In this document: positions 21,377 to 35,818 of the stretch, piece by piece
Numbering within the stretch: position 1 is the stretch's first letter
Layout of the letters: the number at the start of each line of letters is the position of its first letter
NCBI GenBank assembly: GCA_051294375.1
Contig: CM119266.1
Coordinates: 14,488,755-14,552,754 of the forward strand
DNA from: Paraspadella gotoi
Taxonomy: Eukaryota > Chaetognatha
Length of the DNA stretch: 64,000 nt
Direction of reading: 5' to 3'
Program-made: the position numbers and the translations under genes
Notes under the pieces: model-generated
Database searches by the model: none
The model's input: only the letters and a program-made list of their open reading frames with translations
What the model was told of the DNA's origin: nothing

Positions 21377-22570
21377 TGTAAAACTTCGTCATGTAGCAAG
21401 AAACACCGTTTGGATTTCTTTTAGTTAAGCATTGTTCCTACCATCTCGTCACATTTTTTTACATATTTCGAAATAGATAATCGCCTGTTCAAAGTCAGAT
21501 AGTGCATTCTTACTCTGAAACTTGTTCCGTCCACGTAGAATGACAGATATTGTTATTTACGAGCAAAATAGTTAAGTGACACTGAACTGTGACAGTAACC
21601 TTCAATATCCCAAAAAACGTCTTCAAGAATCGGAGAGTGAGAGATTACGGGACAGACATATGTAGACGTCAGCAAATGCGATATTACTACCACAAGTGTC
21701 ACAGTCCGATAATTAGTACTTACACCAAACAAACTGGAAATATAAAGAAAGAATATTTAAAAATATAACAAGATGATGCAAAACGTACACATTTATTTGA
21801 TCTCTGAGTAAAATACAACTATCAATAAAAGTTTAAAAACATTATTAGTGAACTGTCTACCATTAATAATTAGGCTGCGGATTGACACAAATGAGAAAAT
21901 TTAGATCAACGACTGGGAACACTAAGCGGCGCATGAAAATGGAGCCAAGTATTGCAGTACAGATTTGGATAACGGATACTTTAAAAAAAAAAGTTTTTAA
22001 AAATGTAGTCCGCAATGCCTCTCGTGAGTGATCGTCTATTGGGGATCAGTAAAGAAAAAAGACTTTGAAAACTTGGTTTATTTTTATTTTTTTACGCCGC
22101 CAAGCATTAAAATTGCCATTCATAAAATACTGTCAGCTCACAAAAGGTGCAGGTGATTTTGGCAAGAATAAATTTAGCAGAGATTTTTGTCAAGAAAAAG
22201 GCAAAGGAACGACGCACGGATTTATTCCGCACTTCACGTTCAGACAGTTATGCAATCGTTTCATCTTTTATAATTATTGTTGATGCTCAGTTTTTTCCCA
22301 AGAAATCTCAAATATGAATTAATTATTATATTAAGTCGCATAGCCAAATCGAATGTGGGCGGACATACAATGCCCCTTTCTTATCCTCATGGCCCTAAAT
22401 TTTAAACGATGATACCACAACACAACCTAATTTAGGGCCCAATGCAATGGTAAATCTCTATGCCATAAAAAATATGAACTTGAGTAAGAGGGCAGTGCAA
22501 TAAAAGGAAAAGGCACCAGTGATTTGTGATTTATAATAGCAACGTTATCTTCATAAAATGTTTTACGAAG

Positions 22571-22635
22571 AATTTAATAGGTTTGTTAACAACGATTTTT
22601 TATTTTTTATTTGTTGTTAACAAACCTATTAAATT
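22571..22635. repeat. Perfect 23-bp inverted repeat (hairpin)
   Basis: Arms 22571-22593 and 22613-22635 are exact reverse complements, with a 19-nt T-rich loop. It could be a remnant of a foldback element, a structured RNA or a bidirectional terminator-like hairpin. The sequence alone does not decide. Confidence 0.9.
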
Positions 22636-22959
22636 TTTTTGTAAATCTCTATAAAAAACGAAAGAAAAAATAAAAAAAAGTACAAAAATAGTTCTTTTTT
22701 ATTCTACTTATAAGTTTAAGTACATGTGATATGTATATTATGTATATATTGGAAATGAGATGAGCAGAGAAAACATCGAGTCGATCGGTTTTCCCAAAAA
22801 TACAAGTATAACAGTAGAATTTCACAAGAATTAGAAAAAACACTTGATATGTAAATTAGAAATTAAATCACCAATCACTAATAAAAACTAGAAATTATAA
22901 CAAAAAGTGAAAAACAATATCAAAAACAAAACTGGAATAACCTTTATTAAGCCTGTATA

Positions 22960-23602
22960 CAGGGACTTCAATCTGGAGTGATACGAAAAAACTTGTAATA
23001 TAATCGAAACGAAGAGCAATCAGGTTATAATTTTTTTCATACTAATAGAGAAATACTTGCCTTTTTTTCTACCAATTCGTAACATTCTAGCTGGTATAGT
23101 TGCTATGTTATAAACATTTTCCTCAGAGGGTAAATTTTTGAAAAAGCAGAATTTTTATTTTGAAAGTAGATCTTACTATCAATCATTCAGTTCCTATTAA
23201 AACAATTGAATTTTTTTTCATGCTTCATTTTTTGGATTAATAAGATTAATGAATCAGAATAAAAAACATTTTTTTAAATATGAATAATACTTGATAATAA
23301 GCATCACATTTTCTTTTTAAAATCTATTAAACATAAAAATTTTAGATTGGGGGGAAAATTATGAAAGACAACTTTGTTGATAAGTTAGGTATTATATTAT
23401 CAGATAACTTCACAATCAGCGTTAAAAATTGTTAAATGAAGAAAAATCACTCCGAGCTTAAGAGCCACTGTGATTTTACTATTAGGAAATTTGAACATTT
23501 TTTAGGTCAATATAAACTAATAAATGTTATAAAAATAATATGCAGTGAAAGAATTACGAGTTTAATCAAGTCTTTTCGTATAGCTCCAGATTGAAGTCCC
23601 TG
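22960..23602. mobile_element. Candidate non-autonomous DNA transposon bounded by 36-bp inverted repeats
   Basis: Bases 22960-22995 and the reverse complement of 23567-23602 match at 33 of 36 positions; both outer ends begin CAGGGACTTC. The enclosed 0.6 kb is AT-rich with no coding frame. CAGGG ends are common in hAT-like elements, but I see no 8-bp target duplication at the flanks, so the transposon call is an inference. Confidence 0.5.
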
Positions 23603-23650
23603 AAATAAAGTTCAAAGAAGAATTGACAATGGTATCGAAAACCAGGAATG

Positions 23651-26551
23651 TCAATGACTTCCTTGAATCTCGAACCCAGCCCTGAGATTCGCAACTTTTC
23701 CGGGAGCGATGTCGCCAAAGCTGTCGCGCCTAAGCTCCGCACGTTCATCAAGCAAAAACCGGTGTCGTTGCTTTTGCGTCAACGGCCCACTTTCAGAGGA
23801 TGGCGATACTACGACGCCGTCGTCGGGGGTTACGGGCTGTCGAGAGATGGCGGCACCCTGGGAAAAAGACCGGAGGTAAGAGTCCCAAGATGCCTTGACG
23901 GCAGCCCGTGGCACGGTCCGGACGTCGTCATCAAACTCGTAATTGGAGTCGGCTGAAGTCACGGAGAAAACAGCTCTGCGTCCGGGTTCGAACAGTGGCG
24001 TCTCGGGAGTATCTCGGGAACCGGTCGATGAGGCTCGAGAGATCTCTTCCACCGTGGACAAGTTGCCGTTGACGTCATGGGGAACGAAAGGAGCGGCGCT
24101 TATGGAGTGAGGCGCTCGTAGATGCGCAGTGTTTTCTGCCAGCACAGCAGCGGATCCGATATTGATAGTTTTTTGTGGACGCTCCAAGCTGTCGAAGGCG
24201 CTGTCGAAGCTGCTGTTTTCTCCTTGACGCGCGTCCTGATTTCCTAATAGAGATTTCATGCGACTCTGCATGTCTCGCAGCTGTTGCGTGTATGAGTCGG
24301 GTTCGGAGCTGTCTTGTGAGCAATTCGAGGTGTTGTCGGTTTTATTATCACTGGGGTAGTTTTTGACAAAAATTGAAGCGCGTTGTCTGTCTTTCAAATC
24401 CACAATAGACATAGGATCTTGTTCCGATTTTGACGCTCCCTCCAGAAATAGATTATTTCCGTAGTGAGGTATTTTAAGACTAAGGTCAATTTGTTGAGAC
24501 GCTCTGCGTAAAATGTTGTCAACCCTTTTAACGTCGTCCGTCGATTTAAGCGGCGCCTGTACCCTCACTCGCGGGGCAATCTCATTTACGACCACGCGAG
24601 CCTTTGGAGGCTCGAGCGAATCTTCCGAAAGAAGGGATTCTTCGTCGCTACCGCTCGTGCTCGACCGATGATTCATGGTGTAATTAAAAAAACCATCCAG
24701 GAGCTTTTGGTCGGAAGCGTTTTGGCCAGAGCTGCGCAGGAGAAAGTCGCGTACAGAAAGGTCGAGGTCAACGCTGTCGTCGCTGATTCGCGGCCGAGAT
24801 GTCCGTGACTGTTCCATGCGACTTTTGGAGAAATCATTTTGAAACTCCGAAAGGAAGTCAGTTTCTTCCATCTCGTAGGTGACGATCTCTGGATTGGAGA
24901 GATCAAGAACTCGCACCTTAGAATCTCTACGTTGCAATGGTTTGCCATCCGATAAAGTTGTGCCGTCAAGAACGTAATTATCGGCTGATCGCGAGCGACG
25001 GCGGTTAGCGACGTTCTCCGTTTCCCGCTGACGACTGTCTTGGTTTGCACGGTTCATTGAAGCGGAGCGATGGAACCGAACACGAAAAGATTCACGAGAC
25101 GTGGGAGCCACATCGCCTGAGTTTAATGGCGTTTTTAAAATACTGGTGTTAGTTGATTTGCCGGAGCTTGCGCTTAAGTTGATGCTATGGGTCGTGCTCT
25201 CGTGAGCGTATCGGCCCTCGGAATTCCAGATGTTGTTCTTAAGTGAAGAGTCAGTAATACTGGTATCGTTTCTGATCGAGGAGTTTCGGTAGGTCTGTGG
25301 ACCAGGAACAGGGCGGTCGGGTACTTTTGTGGAATCTGCCATAGTCTTCGGAATGGTCTCTGAGTGGCTACGTTGGCAGTCGGCGGCCCATTCGCGCGAC
25401 AAGTGGCGACGAGAGGGTTTTGGTGGAGGGTCATTTGATCTCCTCTTCTCGCCGAGCGATAAGAAAGTGTTGTCGACTCTTCGATCCGGCGAACGCGACT
25501 GAGATCGAAGAGAAGATCCTTGATAGGATATCTCGAAAGGTTGAGTGGACTCGGAATCGGCGTATGACGCAGTATTTGCTCGGCTGCCTGGTGATTTCTT
25601 TCTGGACGACGCCGACGTGCTTTGGCGGGAATCTACTCTTGTAGTTTCTGTGACAGCGAGTGAGCCGTCTAAGGCACGACTATCACACGAGGTGTCACTC
25701 TTAACTGCGGCCATCGATTGATATGGCAAGGCGGCTCGTTCCTTTGCCGTCCACATGCTCCGGGCAAGGGCCCGACGGCGATCGACCCGCGACAGCTTGA
25801 AGCTCTCAGAACCATACGAGGATACAGAGTCACGACCAGAAACGCAACTTGGGAGAACCGAGTAGGCGCTCTGCTCTTTGGAGGAACGAGGAGTCATTGG
25901 GATGACTTCATGGTCGATGAAAGATTCGGCGACGGGCTGGGACGTCGAGTGGGTGGACGAAAAGGTAGCGTCGAAGTCGAGAGGTCCGTGCGAGGCGTCA
26001 GAACGTGACCGATCGAGCGGAACTCCATCGTCATCCGTCAATAGGCTCAGTTCCTGGAAGCCATCGTAAGCGGAAGCGTGAGCCTGAGAGAGTTGGTAAA
26101 CGCCGAGATGCGGAGACTTCGGGTTGGGCGTGACGACGGAAGACGTCACCCGAGGAGCCTCGAACGACTTTTCTTTAGATACGCAAGAGACGAGAGCAGT
26201 TTTAATGTTTCTCAACAAGGCCAATGATCCACAACAAGAGCCTCGATCCGTGTCGTCTGACAAACGCTTCCGTTGTTGCTGCGTTCGGTGTGGCCGCGAC
26301 TTTTCCGTCAAACGGCGGCGCTGAGAATCGTATAAAGGTCCGCGTGGACCAGCTTTTGGAGTAGAGAACGATGAACTGACGAAGATCGAGGCCCGATTTC
26401 CAAAGGGCCCGATCCCGGAAACGCGCCTTTCCGCTTCGCGCTGACGGGGCTTTCCGTTGTCAATGTAACCGAGATCAAATGTCGGAAGATCTTCATACCG
26501 ATAACGTTCGCCGCGAGCCGACGCTGAAGGCGGAGACTTTTTCACTTTCAT
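23651..26551 (-). CDS. Large single-exon intrinsically disordered Ser/Arg-rich protein (unknown)
   Basis: One open frame of about 966 codons from ATG at 26551 (MKVKKSPPSASARGERY) to TGA at 23651-23653; the next in-frame codons upstream offer no better ATG. It is rich in Ser, Arg, Asp and Thr, with many SRxxS and RRxS sites and charged patches, no membrane segment, no signal peptide and no domain I recognise. Its length without stops and its Ser/Arg-biased codon content support coding. The absence of introns is unusual here: most neighbours are cut every 100-300 bp. A TTCTTAG acceptor-like site just before the start may join a 5' noncoding exon. It could be a fast-evolving scaffold or cytoskeletal protein; function unknown. 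Confidence 0.8.
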   Translation of the reverse strand: MKVKKSPPSASARGERYRYEDLPTFDLGYIDNGKPRQREAERRVSGIGPFGNRASIFVSSSFSTPKAGPRGPLYDSQRRRLTEKSRPHRTQQQRKRLSDDTDRGSCCGSLALLRNIKTALVSCVSKEKSFEAPRVTSSVVTPNPKSPHLGVYQLSQAHASAYDGFQELSLLTDDDGVPLDRSRSDASHGPLDFDATFSSTHSTSQPVAESFIDHEVIPMTPRSSKEQSAYSVLPSCVSGRDSVSSYGSESFKLSRVDRRRALARSMWTAKERAALPYQSMAAVKSDTSCDSRALDGSLAVTETTRVDSRQSTSASSRKKSPGSRANTASYADSESTQPFEISYQGSSLRSQSRSPDRRVDNTFLSLGEKRRSNDPPPKPSRRHLSREWAADCQRSHSETIPKTMADSTKVPDRPVPGPQTYRNSSIRNDTSITDSSLKNNIWNSEGRYAHESTTHSINLSASSGKSTNTSILKTPLNSGDVAPTSRESFRVRFHRSASMNRANQDSRQRETENVANRRRSRSADNYVLDGTTLSDGKPLQRRDSKVRVLDLSNPEIVTYEMEETDFLSEFQNDFSKSRMEQSRTSRPRISDDSVDLDLSVRDFLLRSSGQNASDQKLLDGFFNYTMNHRSSTSGSDEESLLSEDSLEPPKARVVVNEIAPRVRVQAPLKSTDDVKRVDNILRRASQQIDLSLKIPHYGNNLFLEGASKSEQDPMSIVDLKDRQRASIFVKNYPSDNKTDNTSNCSQDSSEPDSYTQQLRDMQSRMKSLLGNQDARQGENSSFDSAFDSLERPQKTINIGSAAVLAENTAHLRAPHSISAAPFVPHDVNGNLSTVEEISRASSTGSRDTPETPLFEPGRRAVFSVTSADSNYEFDDDVRTVPRAAVKASWDSYLRSFSQGAAISRQPVTPDDGVVVSPSSESGPLTQKQRHRFLLDERAELRRDSFGDIAPGKVANLRAGFEIQGSH

Positions 26552-26769
26552 GGTCGACTTCAATGACCATGATTCATTTTGCTAAGAATAAAAATAACAT
26601 GTAACGAGAAATACGTATATTATATATACGTAAAATAAGTATAACAGACGTTGATATAAGCATTACTAAATACTAAGAACTTCCGTTATCTTTAAAAACA
26701 ATTCAAACACCCAATAAAACTTGGCTTCACAATATTATATTCTAATAATATTATTAATTTCACAAATAA

Positions 26770-28367
26770 TCAAGTGTTTTTCTTTTTCTTTGCTCTAAAT
26801 TTATTTCCCACAGTACTTTTGGCTTTAGATTTTTTTTCGTTTGAAGGCTTGAGGTCGGCCGCAAAGTATACCCCTTGAGCCCAACCGGCGAACTCCTCAC
26901 CCCACACAGACCGGAAATACTGACCGATGGCATCGTAGGTTCGGGGAGTTAAAGTTTTGGCGGACGATATCGTTGTCGCCAACTCGTCCAACTCATTCTT
27001 CGTGGAGTCCGTCAACTTGGATTTTTTTACGTCGCTTTGGACCGAATCATCGTTTCCCGTTATTTCCGACTCGGTCTGCTCGACGGACGATCGTTTCGTA
27101 GAACGGATTCTCGAATTTCGGTTAGCGACGTGTTTTTTGGCGATTTGCCAAACGTGGGTGTCAACCGGAACTGCTCCGCTTTTATCAAGAGACATGAGGC
27201 AAACACAATCCGCGACTGAAACAAACGTTTGTTAGATTTAATTGACTTTTTAAGTTGAAAAGATGCGAAGATACGATCACACCTTTAGCCCCTACACCGC
27301 AAAGCTTCATCAACTCGGTCTTGGCCACATCGTAAGGAGCCGAGCGGAGATTTATCAGCCAGGGCCTGCCGCCGTTGGATTCCACAGTTCTGCACAATAC
27401 AATGATTTCAACAACCTTATTTTAATTTAAAAATTATTAACTGACATGCTAAGGGGGAAAATCTTACTGCGCAGCTGACTGAATGTATCGCGCGCGGTAG
27501 CCGAATCCTAACTTGCGTAACTTTTCCTCGACGCCGGATTGCGCCAGCCTAGATTGAAACGGCACATGAACGTCGAAAAATTTTAAAACAACTTATGAAA
27601 TCCTAACCTTTCAATTGGCGGAAACGCGTAAAAATCGCGTGGTAATTCCCCCTCCACTCTGATGCCAAGATATTCGCCGTAATGGACGCAGAGATTTTCC
27701 ACCATAGAACTGGTTGGAGTCAAACAGAAATACTAGCCTAAATTCAACCAGACATCGTAGCTCGTGGAGTAAGACGGATCGACCTGATCCTGCTAACGTT
27801 GTTATTAGCAGAGCATATGAAGGCGAAGAGAGTTTCGCAAGGATCTTGTCGCAACGTCCGAACCCCTCTGAAAGCTTCACAACTAGAGTCAAAACCGGGA
27901 TCGAATCGCCGCCAATTTTCAAAAAGTGTGTCCAAACGACACAGGTCCATCTGAAAATAGTCTCTCAAGCGAGAAACGCGTTTCGTATCGGCGTCTGAGG
28001 CCTCAGAATGAGAGATGGGTGAATCCGTTTCTGCAGAGTAGACTTTAAAAAGAATCTCTTTCTCGTTTTGTCGAAGTATCCAAACGTCCCTGTCCAAGAC
28101 AGAGGCCCAAACGCCGGAAGAAATGTGCTTCCAGCGAAATGATTGACCTGGCAAATTACAATCATGATCAGAAAGTAATAAAACATTGATTAATCTTAAC
28201 GATAGTTTAATAACAATAATAATAGTTTAATAAATTTAAAGACTTACAACCTAAATCAACTTACCACAATTGAGAACGATATCCAACCTTAATTCTGACC
28301 TCGGACAGGCGAGTTTCATCCATCCTTCGCCCAAAACCTCGGGCAATAATAATATTTTGGGTGTCAT
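26770..28367 (-). CDS. OGG1: 8-oxoguanine DNA glycosylase OGG1
   Basis: Base-excision repair enzyme that removes 8-oxoguanine opposite C and has AP lyase activity, in nucleus and mitochondria. ATG at 28367 (MTPKILLLPEVLGEGW), stop TGA at 26770-26772, about seven exons. Visible parts are LNCGQSFRWK at the N-terminal domain, DYFQMDLCRLD, SANNNVSRIRSMVENLC, GFGYRARYI, the helix-hairpin-helix LCGVGAKVADC containing the catalytic Lys (K249 in human), and the Asp of VPVDTHVW (D268 in human), all present. The end, YFRSVWGEEFAGWAQGVYFA, is also typical. Between IAKKHV and LTPRTYDAIG lies an extra charged segment of about 50-60 residues, longer than in human OGG1. The C-terminus is Lys-rich, which may be a nuclear signal. 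Confidence 0.96.
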
Positions 28368-29098
28368 CTAAATGAAATGACTAGCGTCAATGTAATAAAA
28401 TCGAAACAAGCAAAAATTGTAAACAGACGAGTAAATACAAAAAAGTTGACTAAGAACAAGAATTATTCCCAAAGAATGAAAAAAAGCCTCCTTGATAAAT
28501 AATCTATAAAGCGAATAAATTTGTAGAGAGGAAAGGCAAGCTCGTACAAAATGTTTCATTGCGAATTAAATGAAGTTACTAAATTTTAGTAATTAATGAG
28601 CACGTATGGTATTTTAAAATTTAATAGAAAAGTTTGCAGACAACGCTCTTAATACAAGAAGCAGGGCTTGACGTTCACTTCTTGTAATGCATGACACAAA
28701 ATTGCAATTAAACCCATTTAATTTTTTAAACTATCTATATAAATATTTAACAAAACTAAACCACGTCAGCAATTCGGTGGTCATTTGGCAAAAATCAATC
28801 GATAAATTTAATCGCACAAATTTTATTGTTGTCATATTGATTTTCTAAATCATCTTGGTTTTTCCGTATAAATAAGTTTTTATAATAAACCCGAATAAGC
28901 CCATTCAATGTATCTTTTCATCATTCATCAACCTACAAACGGATTCCTAATCGTAAAAAATCTCGAGTGGTTCAGCTTCTCTCGGGATCTAAACCTTTAA
29001 GTAGAATTAGATTAGTTCTGTTTATCCCAGAAATTGTTTTACTTTGGAAGACGAGAAACGTTCCTTTACGACAAACATTATTAGTATTTTCCTCAATT
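28368..29098. other. Intergenic region between OGG1 and iRhom
   Basis: About 730 bp, AT-rich. It must hold the OGG1 promoter and the iRhom 3' UTR. No other feature supported. Confidence 0.6.
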
Positions 29099-33521
<4,423 letters not shown>

Positions 33522-34712
33522 CCTAAAAAAGCAAAAAAGAAGGCGGTCCTTTCTCAAGCCTCTATTTCCATGTGATTATTATTTGTAATGAGCCTTATAA
33601 AGAAATTTAGATTGGCTTTAGGAGATTTGAAAAATAACAATTAGACAACAAATAATAAACTAACAAATATTAACCATCAGTTGTGTTTCACCATCTTCTT
33701 TCTCAAGATTAGTCACACATTTCGAAATCATGCAACAATTTAAAACTTGCCCGGGCAGGATTCTGGCCTGGATTAAGCCCGACTTAAATTGCAAATTTTG
33801 AGTTATTTGCCTTTGGATTTAACTGAGGCGGCGGTTGAGAAGGCGTCAACGGCGGAGAGAAAAGCTGGCGGAGGTTGCGTTGCGGGGGTAGTGGGTCCGC
33901 GGCTTCCGGGAGTCATAGGCCAACGCGTCCCTGAAACGGAACTGGGTTGCCGAGAGAATCCTTCGGGCTTTAAAGGACCACATCGCTTTGAGGCCAAGCG
34001 GCGGCGTCGGTGCTCCCAACGAAGGTGGTGATCCCCGCCCTTAAAATTTAGGCTAAATGATTACTTAAAAGGCAAAGAAGGGATATAGCTCTACGTATCA
34101 GACTTTCCGTTAAACCAAAGGCTAAGTGGTAAATTTTTCCTTTCGCCGATCGGGGTTTCGGCGTTTTTTAAAAAAAACCACTTAAAAATACTTATTCAAA
34201 AAAAAACAAATTACCTAATTACCCCTAACCCTAAACCACCTCAATCACGGGCGGCGAAAATAAAATTATGCCGGCTAAGGAGCTTAGTAAGGTAAAATTT
34301 TACTTTCGCCGACTGGGGTTTCGGCGTTTTTTGAAAAACCTTTTAAAACGTTTTATTTAAAAAAAATTAATTAATTACTCCTAATCGTAAACTCCGGTGA
34401 GCGAAATTATGCCGGTTAAGTTTCAATTTCGGTTTTCCTTTCATTCTATATAACTCGAATCCTTATTACTTTCATTTTCCTTGAAGTTCTAAAAACGCAA
34501 AAAACAAAAGGTGTAAATCATTTATAAATTTTTTTTGATATATAATGAAATTGGTACAACCAATATAAAAATTATCCATTCATTTAATAAATAAGCTATC
34601 TTGCCCCTGAGTTTGGACAGGCTTTGGTGGTTTAAGGCCTCCATCACTCTTACAAGATAATGACATAGCAGGTCCCTGCAAGCTTTCAATCAAGATTCTC
34701 TCACAGTCTCGT
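33522..34712. other. Region upstream of iRhom with tandem and dispersed repeats
   Basis: It holds an open stretch at about 33803-34035 (Pro/Ala/Ser-rich) that may be an N-terminal iRhom exon, although I found no donor with the right phase. It also holds a tandem repeat (34125-34420) and most of a dispersed repeat (34545-34731). No separate gene can be supported. Confidence 0.5.
34125..34420. repeat. Two tandem copies of an approximately 150-bp repeat
   Basis: Copies at about 34129-34290 and 34291-34420 share TTTCGCC-GA-GGGGTTTCGGCGTTTTTT, an A/T-rich middle, CCTAA-rich sequence, GCGAAA-AAATTATGCCGG and TTAAG-like ends. The first copy has CCCCTAACCCTAAACC followed by GGCGGCGAAAA. A related block is near 40130-40200. 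Confidence 0.65.
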
Positions 34713-34731
34713 TTATTCACTCCCAGAGTAC
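34545..34731. repeat. Dispersed repeat, copy A
   Basis: 187 bp, very similar to 63099-63259. It starts ATGAAATTGGTACAACCAAT and ends CACTCCCAGAGTAC. On the minus strand copy A has an open, protein-like frame (VNKRDCERILIESLQG and SDGGLKPPKPVQTQGQ). Copy B has small deletions that break this frame. The TTGGTACAACCAA block is nearly palindromic. The class of element is unknown. Confidence 0.85.
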
Positions 34732-35363
34732 CTGGCTTCCCTATCAATGAAGTGGTATAATATTTCAAATAATGTTTCAATTGTATGAAAAGACCACTCC
34801 CTTATATACATTTTCAGAAAATCATCAAAATTTTTAATCCCTATGTTTACATTAATATTGACCTCGGTATTGATTCCAAAGAAGGTGGACGTGTTTCGCT
34901 TTATGTGCTTGTTCACGAGTCCCCATCTATGTCGCGCCATGGCCGAAGCGGAGCGATTTAGCATGGGATTCGTCTTCCCAGACGCCGATGACGCTGCCTC
35001 CACAACGGAGGTGAATTTGGGAAGTCGCCTCGCTCGATCAAAATTTTCTGAATGCTCCGGCGCCGGCTTCGCTTTGGACTGATCGTCTTTGGTACGGTCC
35101 TCACAAGAATTAGTGACATGATCGGTCTTGGCAATTGGCTTATCGTCTTTGACGGGATCATCATTCGTTTGTTGGAGGGCAACTGTAAATGACAGGTGTC
35201 GAAAGGTGAGAGGAACACATTTTCTAAATGAACACATATGGCTGACATACACATATCTTTTTAAATCACCTCCATCGTCCGCCGCTCCGTTGTGAATTGA
35301 GGTATGACCCAATCCTGGCCCATCGAGACCAGCATCGATAGTTTCATTCTTTAAGTCAGCCAT
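34713..35363 (-). CDS. Short unknown protein, probably truncated by a repeat
   Basis: ATG at 35363 (MADLKNETIDAGLDGPGLG). A likely intron runs from GTGATT near 35268 to the TTTACAG before 35181, joining NGAADDG to VALQQTNDDP. The next part is Asp/Lys/Thr-rich, then a basic AMARHRWGLVNKHIKRN segment. The frame runs on to TAA at 34713-34715, but the last few codons and the stop lie inside the dispersed repeat at 34545-34731. I do not recognise the family. Either the repeat has cut off the 3' part of a longer gene or the true last exon is elsewhere. Coding is plausible but not certain. Confidence 0.5.
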   Translation of the reverse strand: MADLKNETIDAGLDGPGLGHTSIHNGAADDGGDLKRYVYVSHMCSFRKCVPLTFRHLSFTVALQQTNDDPVKDDKPIAKTDHVTNSCEDRTKDDQSKAKPAPEHSENFDRARRLPKFTSVVEAASSASGKTNPMLNRSASAMARHRWGLVNKHIKRNTSTFFGINTEVNINVNIGIKNFDDFLKMYIREWSFHTIETLFEILYHFIDREARYSGSE

Positions 35364-35818
35364 TGCTTCGTTGCATTTTGATATACCGCTATACTACGGT
35401 CGATGGACCGGGACTGTGAATTTTCGTTATAATATCACTTGAGGCTACATCATCGTCTGAATACTCATTAGTCCAAAAAGGCAAATGTGGAAATTTGAAA
35501 TCTGAAATTATTAAACGTAACATGTACAAAAACGTAAAAAAATTTACTTCTGCCCGATACGGGCAGGAAGTGTTAAACACACTAATGTAAGGATTGATGA
35601 AATTAAATTTTAATAACTAATTTCATTAGAAGACCTGCGAAGTTAAAAAGAAATATATACGGTATGAACGTTCTTTCAGTAAGATATGTTCTTTTTATGG
35701 CAAACCAATGATCAATTGATCATGCTCAGAGTTTTATCGATTATGCTAAAACGCAAAGGGGACTTAAATAATTAGAGTAGGTATTCTGCCTGGTAGTGAT
35801 GAGCTTTTTAGCTCTAGT
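35364..35818. other. Intergenic region with a hairpin
   Basis: About 450 bp between the unknown gene and the TRPC4AP stop codon. It contains a near-palindrome at about 35547-35572 (TGCCCGATACGGGCA with ACTTC/GGAAGT flanks). No gene supported. Confidence 0.5.

Larger units (their letters stand above)
21377..23650. other. Gene-free, repeat-bearing spacer between mucolipin and the disordered-protein gene
   Basis: About 2.3 kb of AT-rich DNA with no coding region I can support. It holds a perfect 23-bp hairpin (22571-22635) and a pair of 36-bp inverted repeats (22960-22995 and 23567-23602). The mucolipin promoter should lie at the left end and the 3' UTR of the 23651-26551 gene at the right end. 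Confidence 0.6.

Noticed and set aside
34220-34240. Telomere or chromosome-end sequence
   Set aside because: Only two CCCTAA units inside a dispersed repeat, with genes on both sides.
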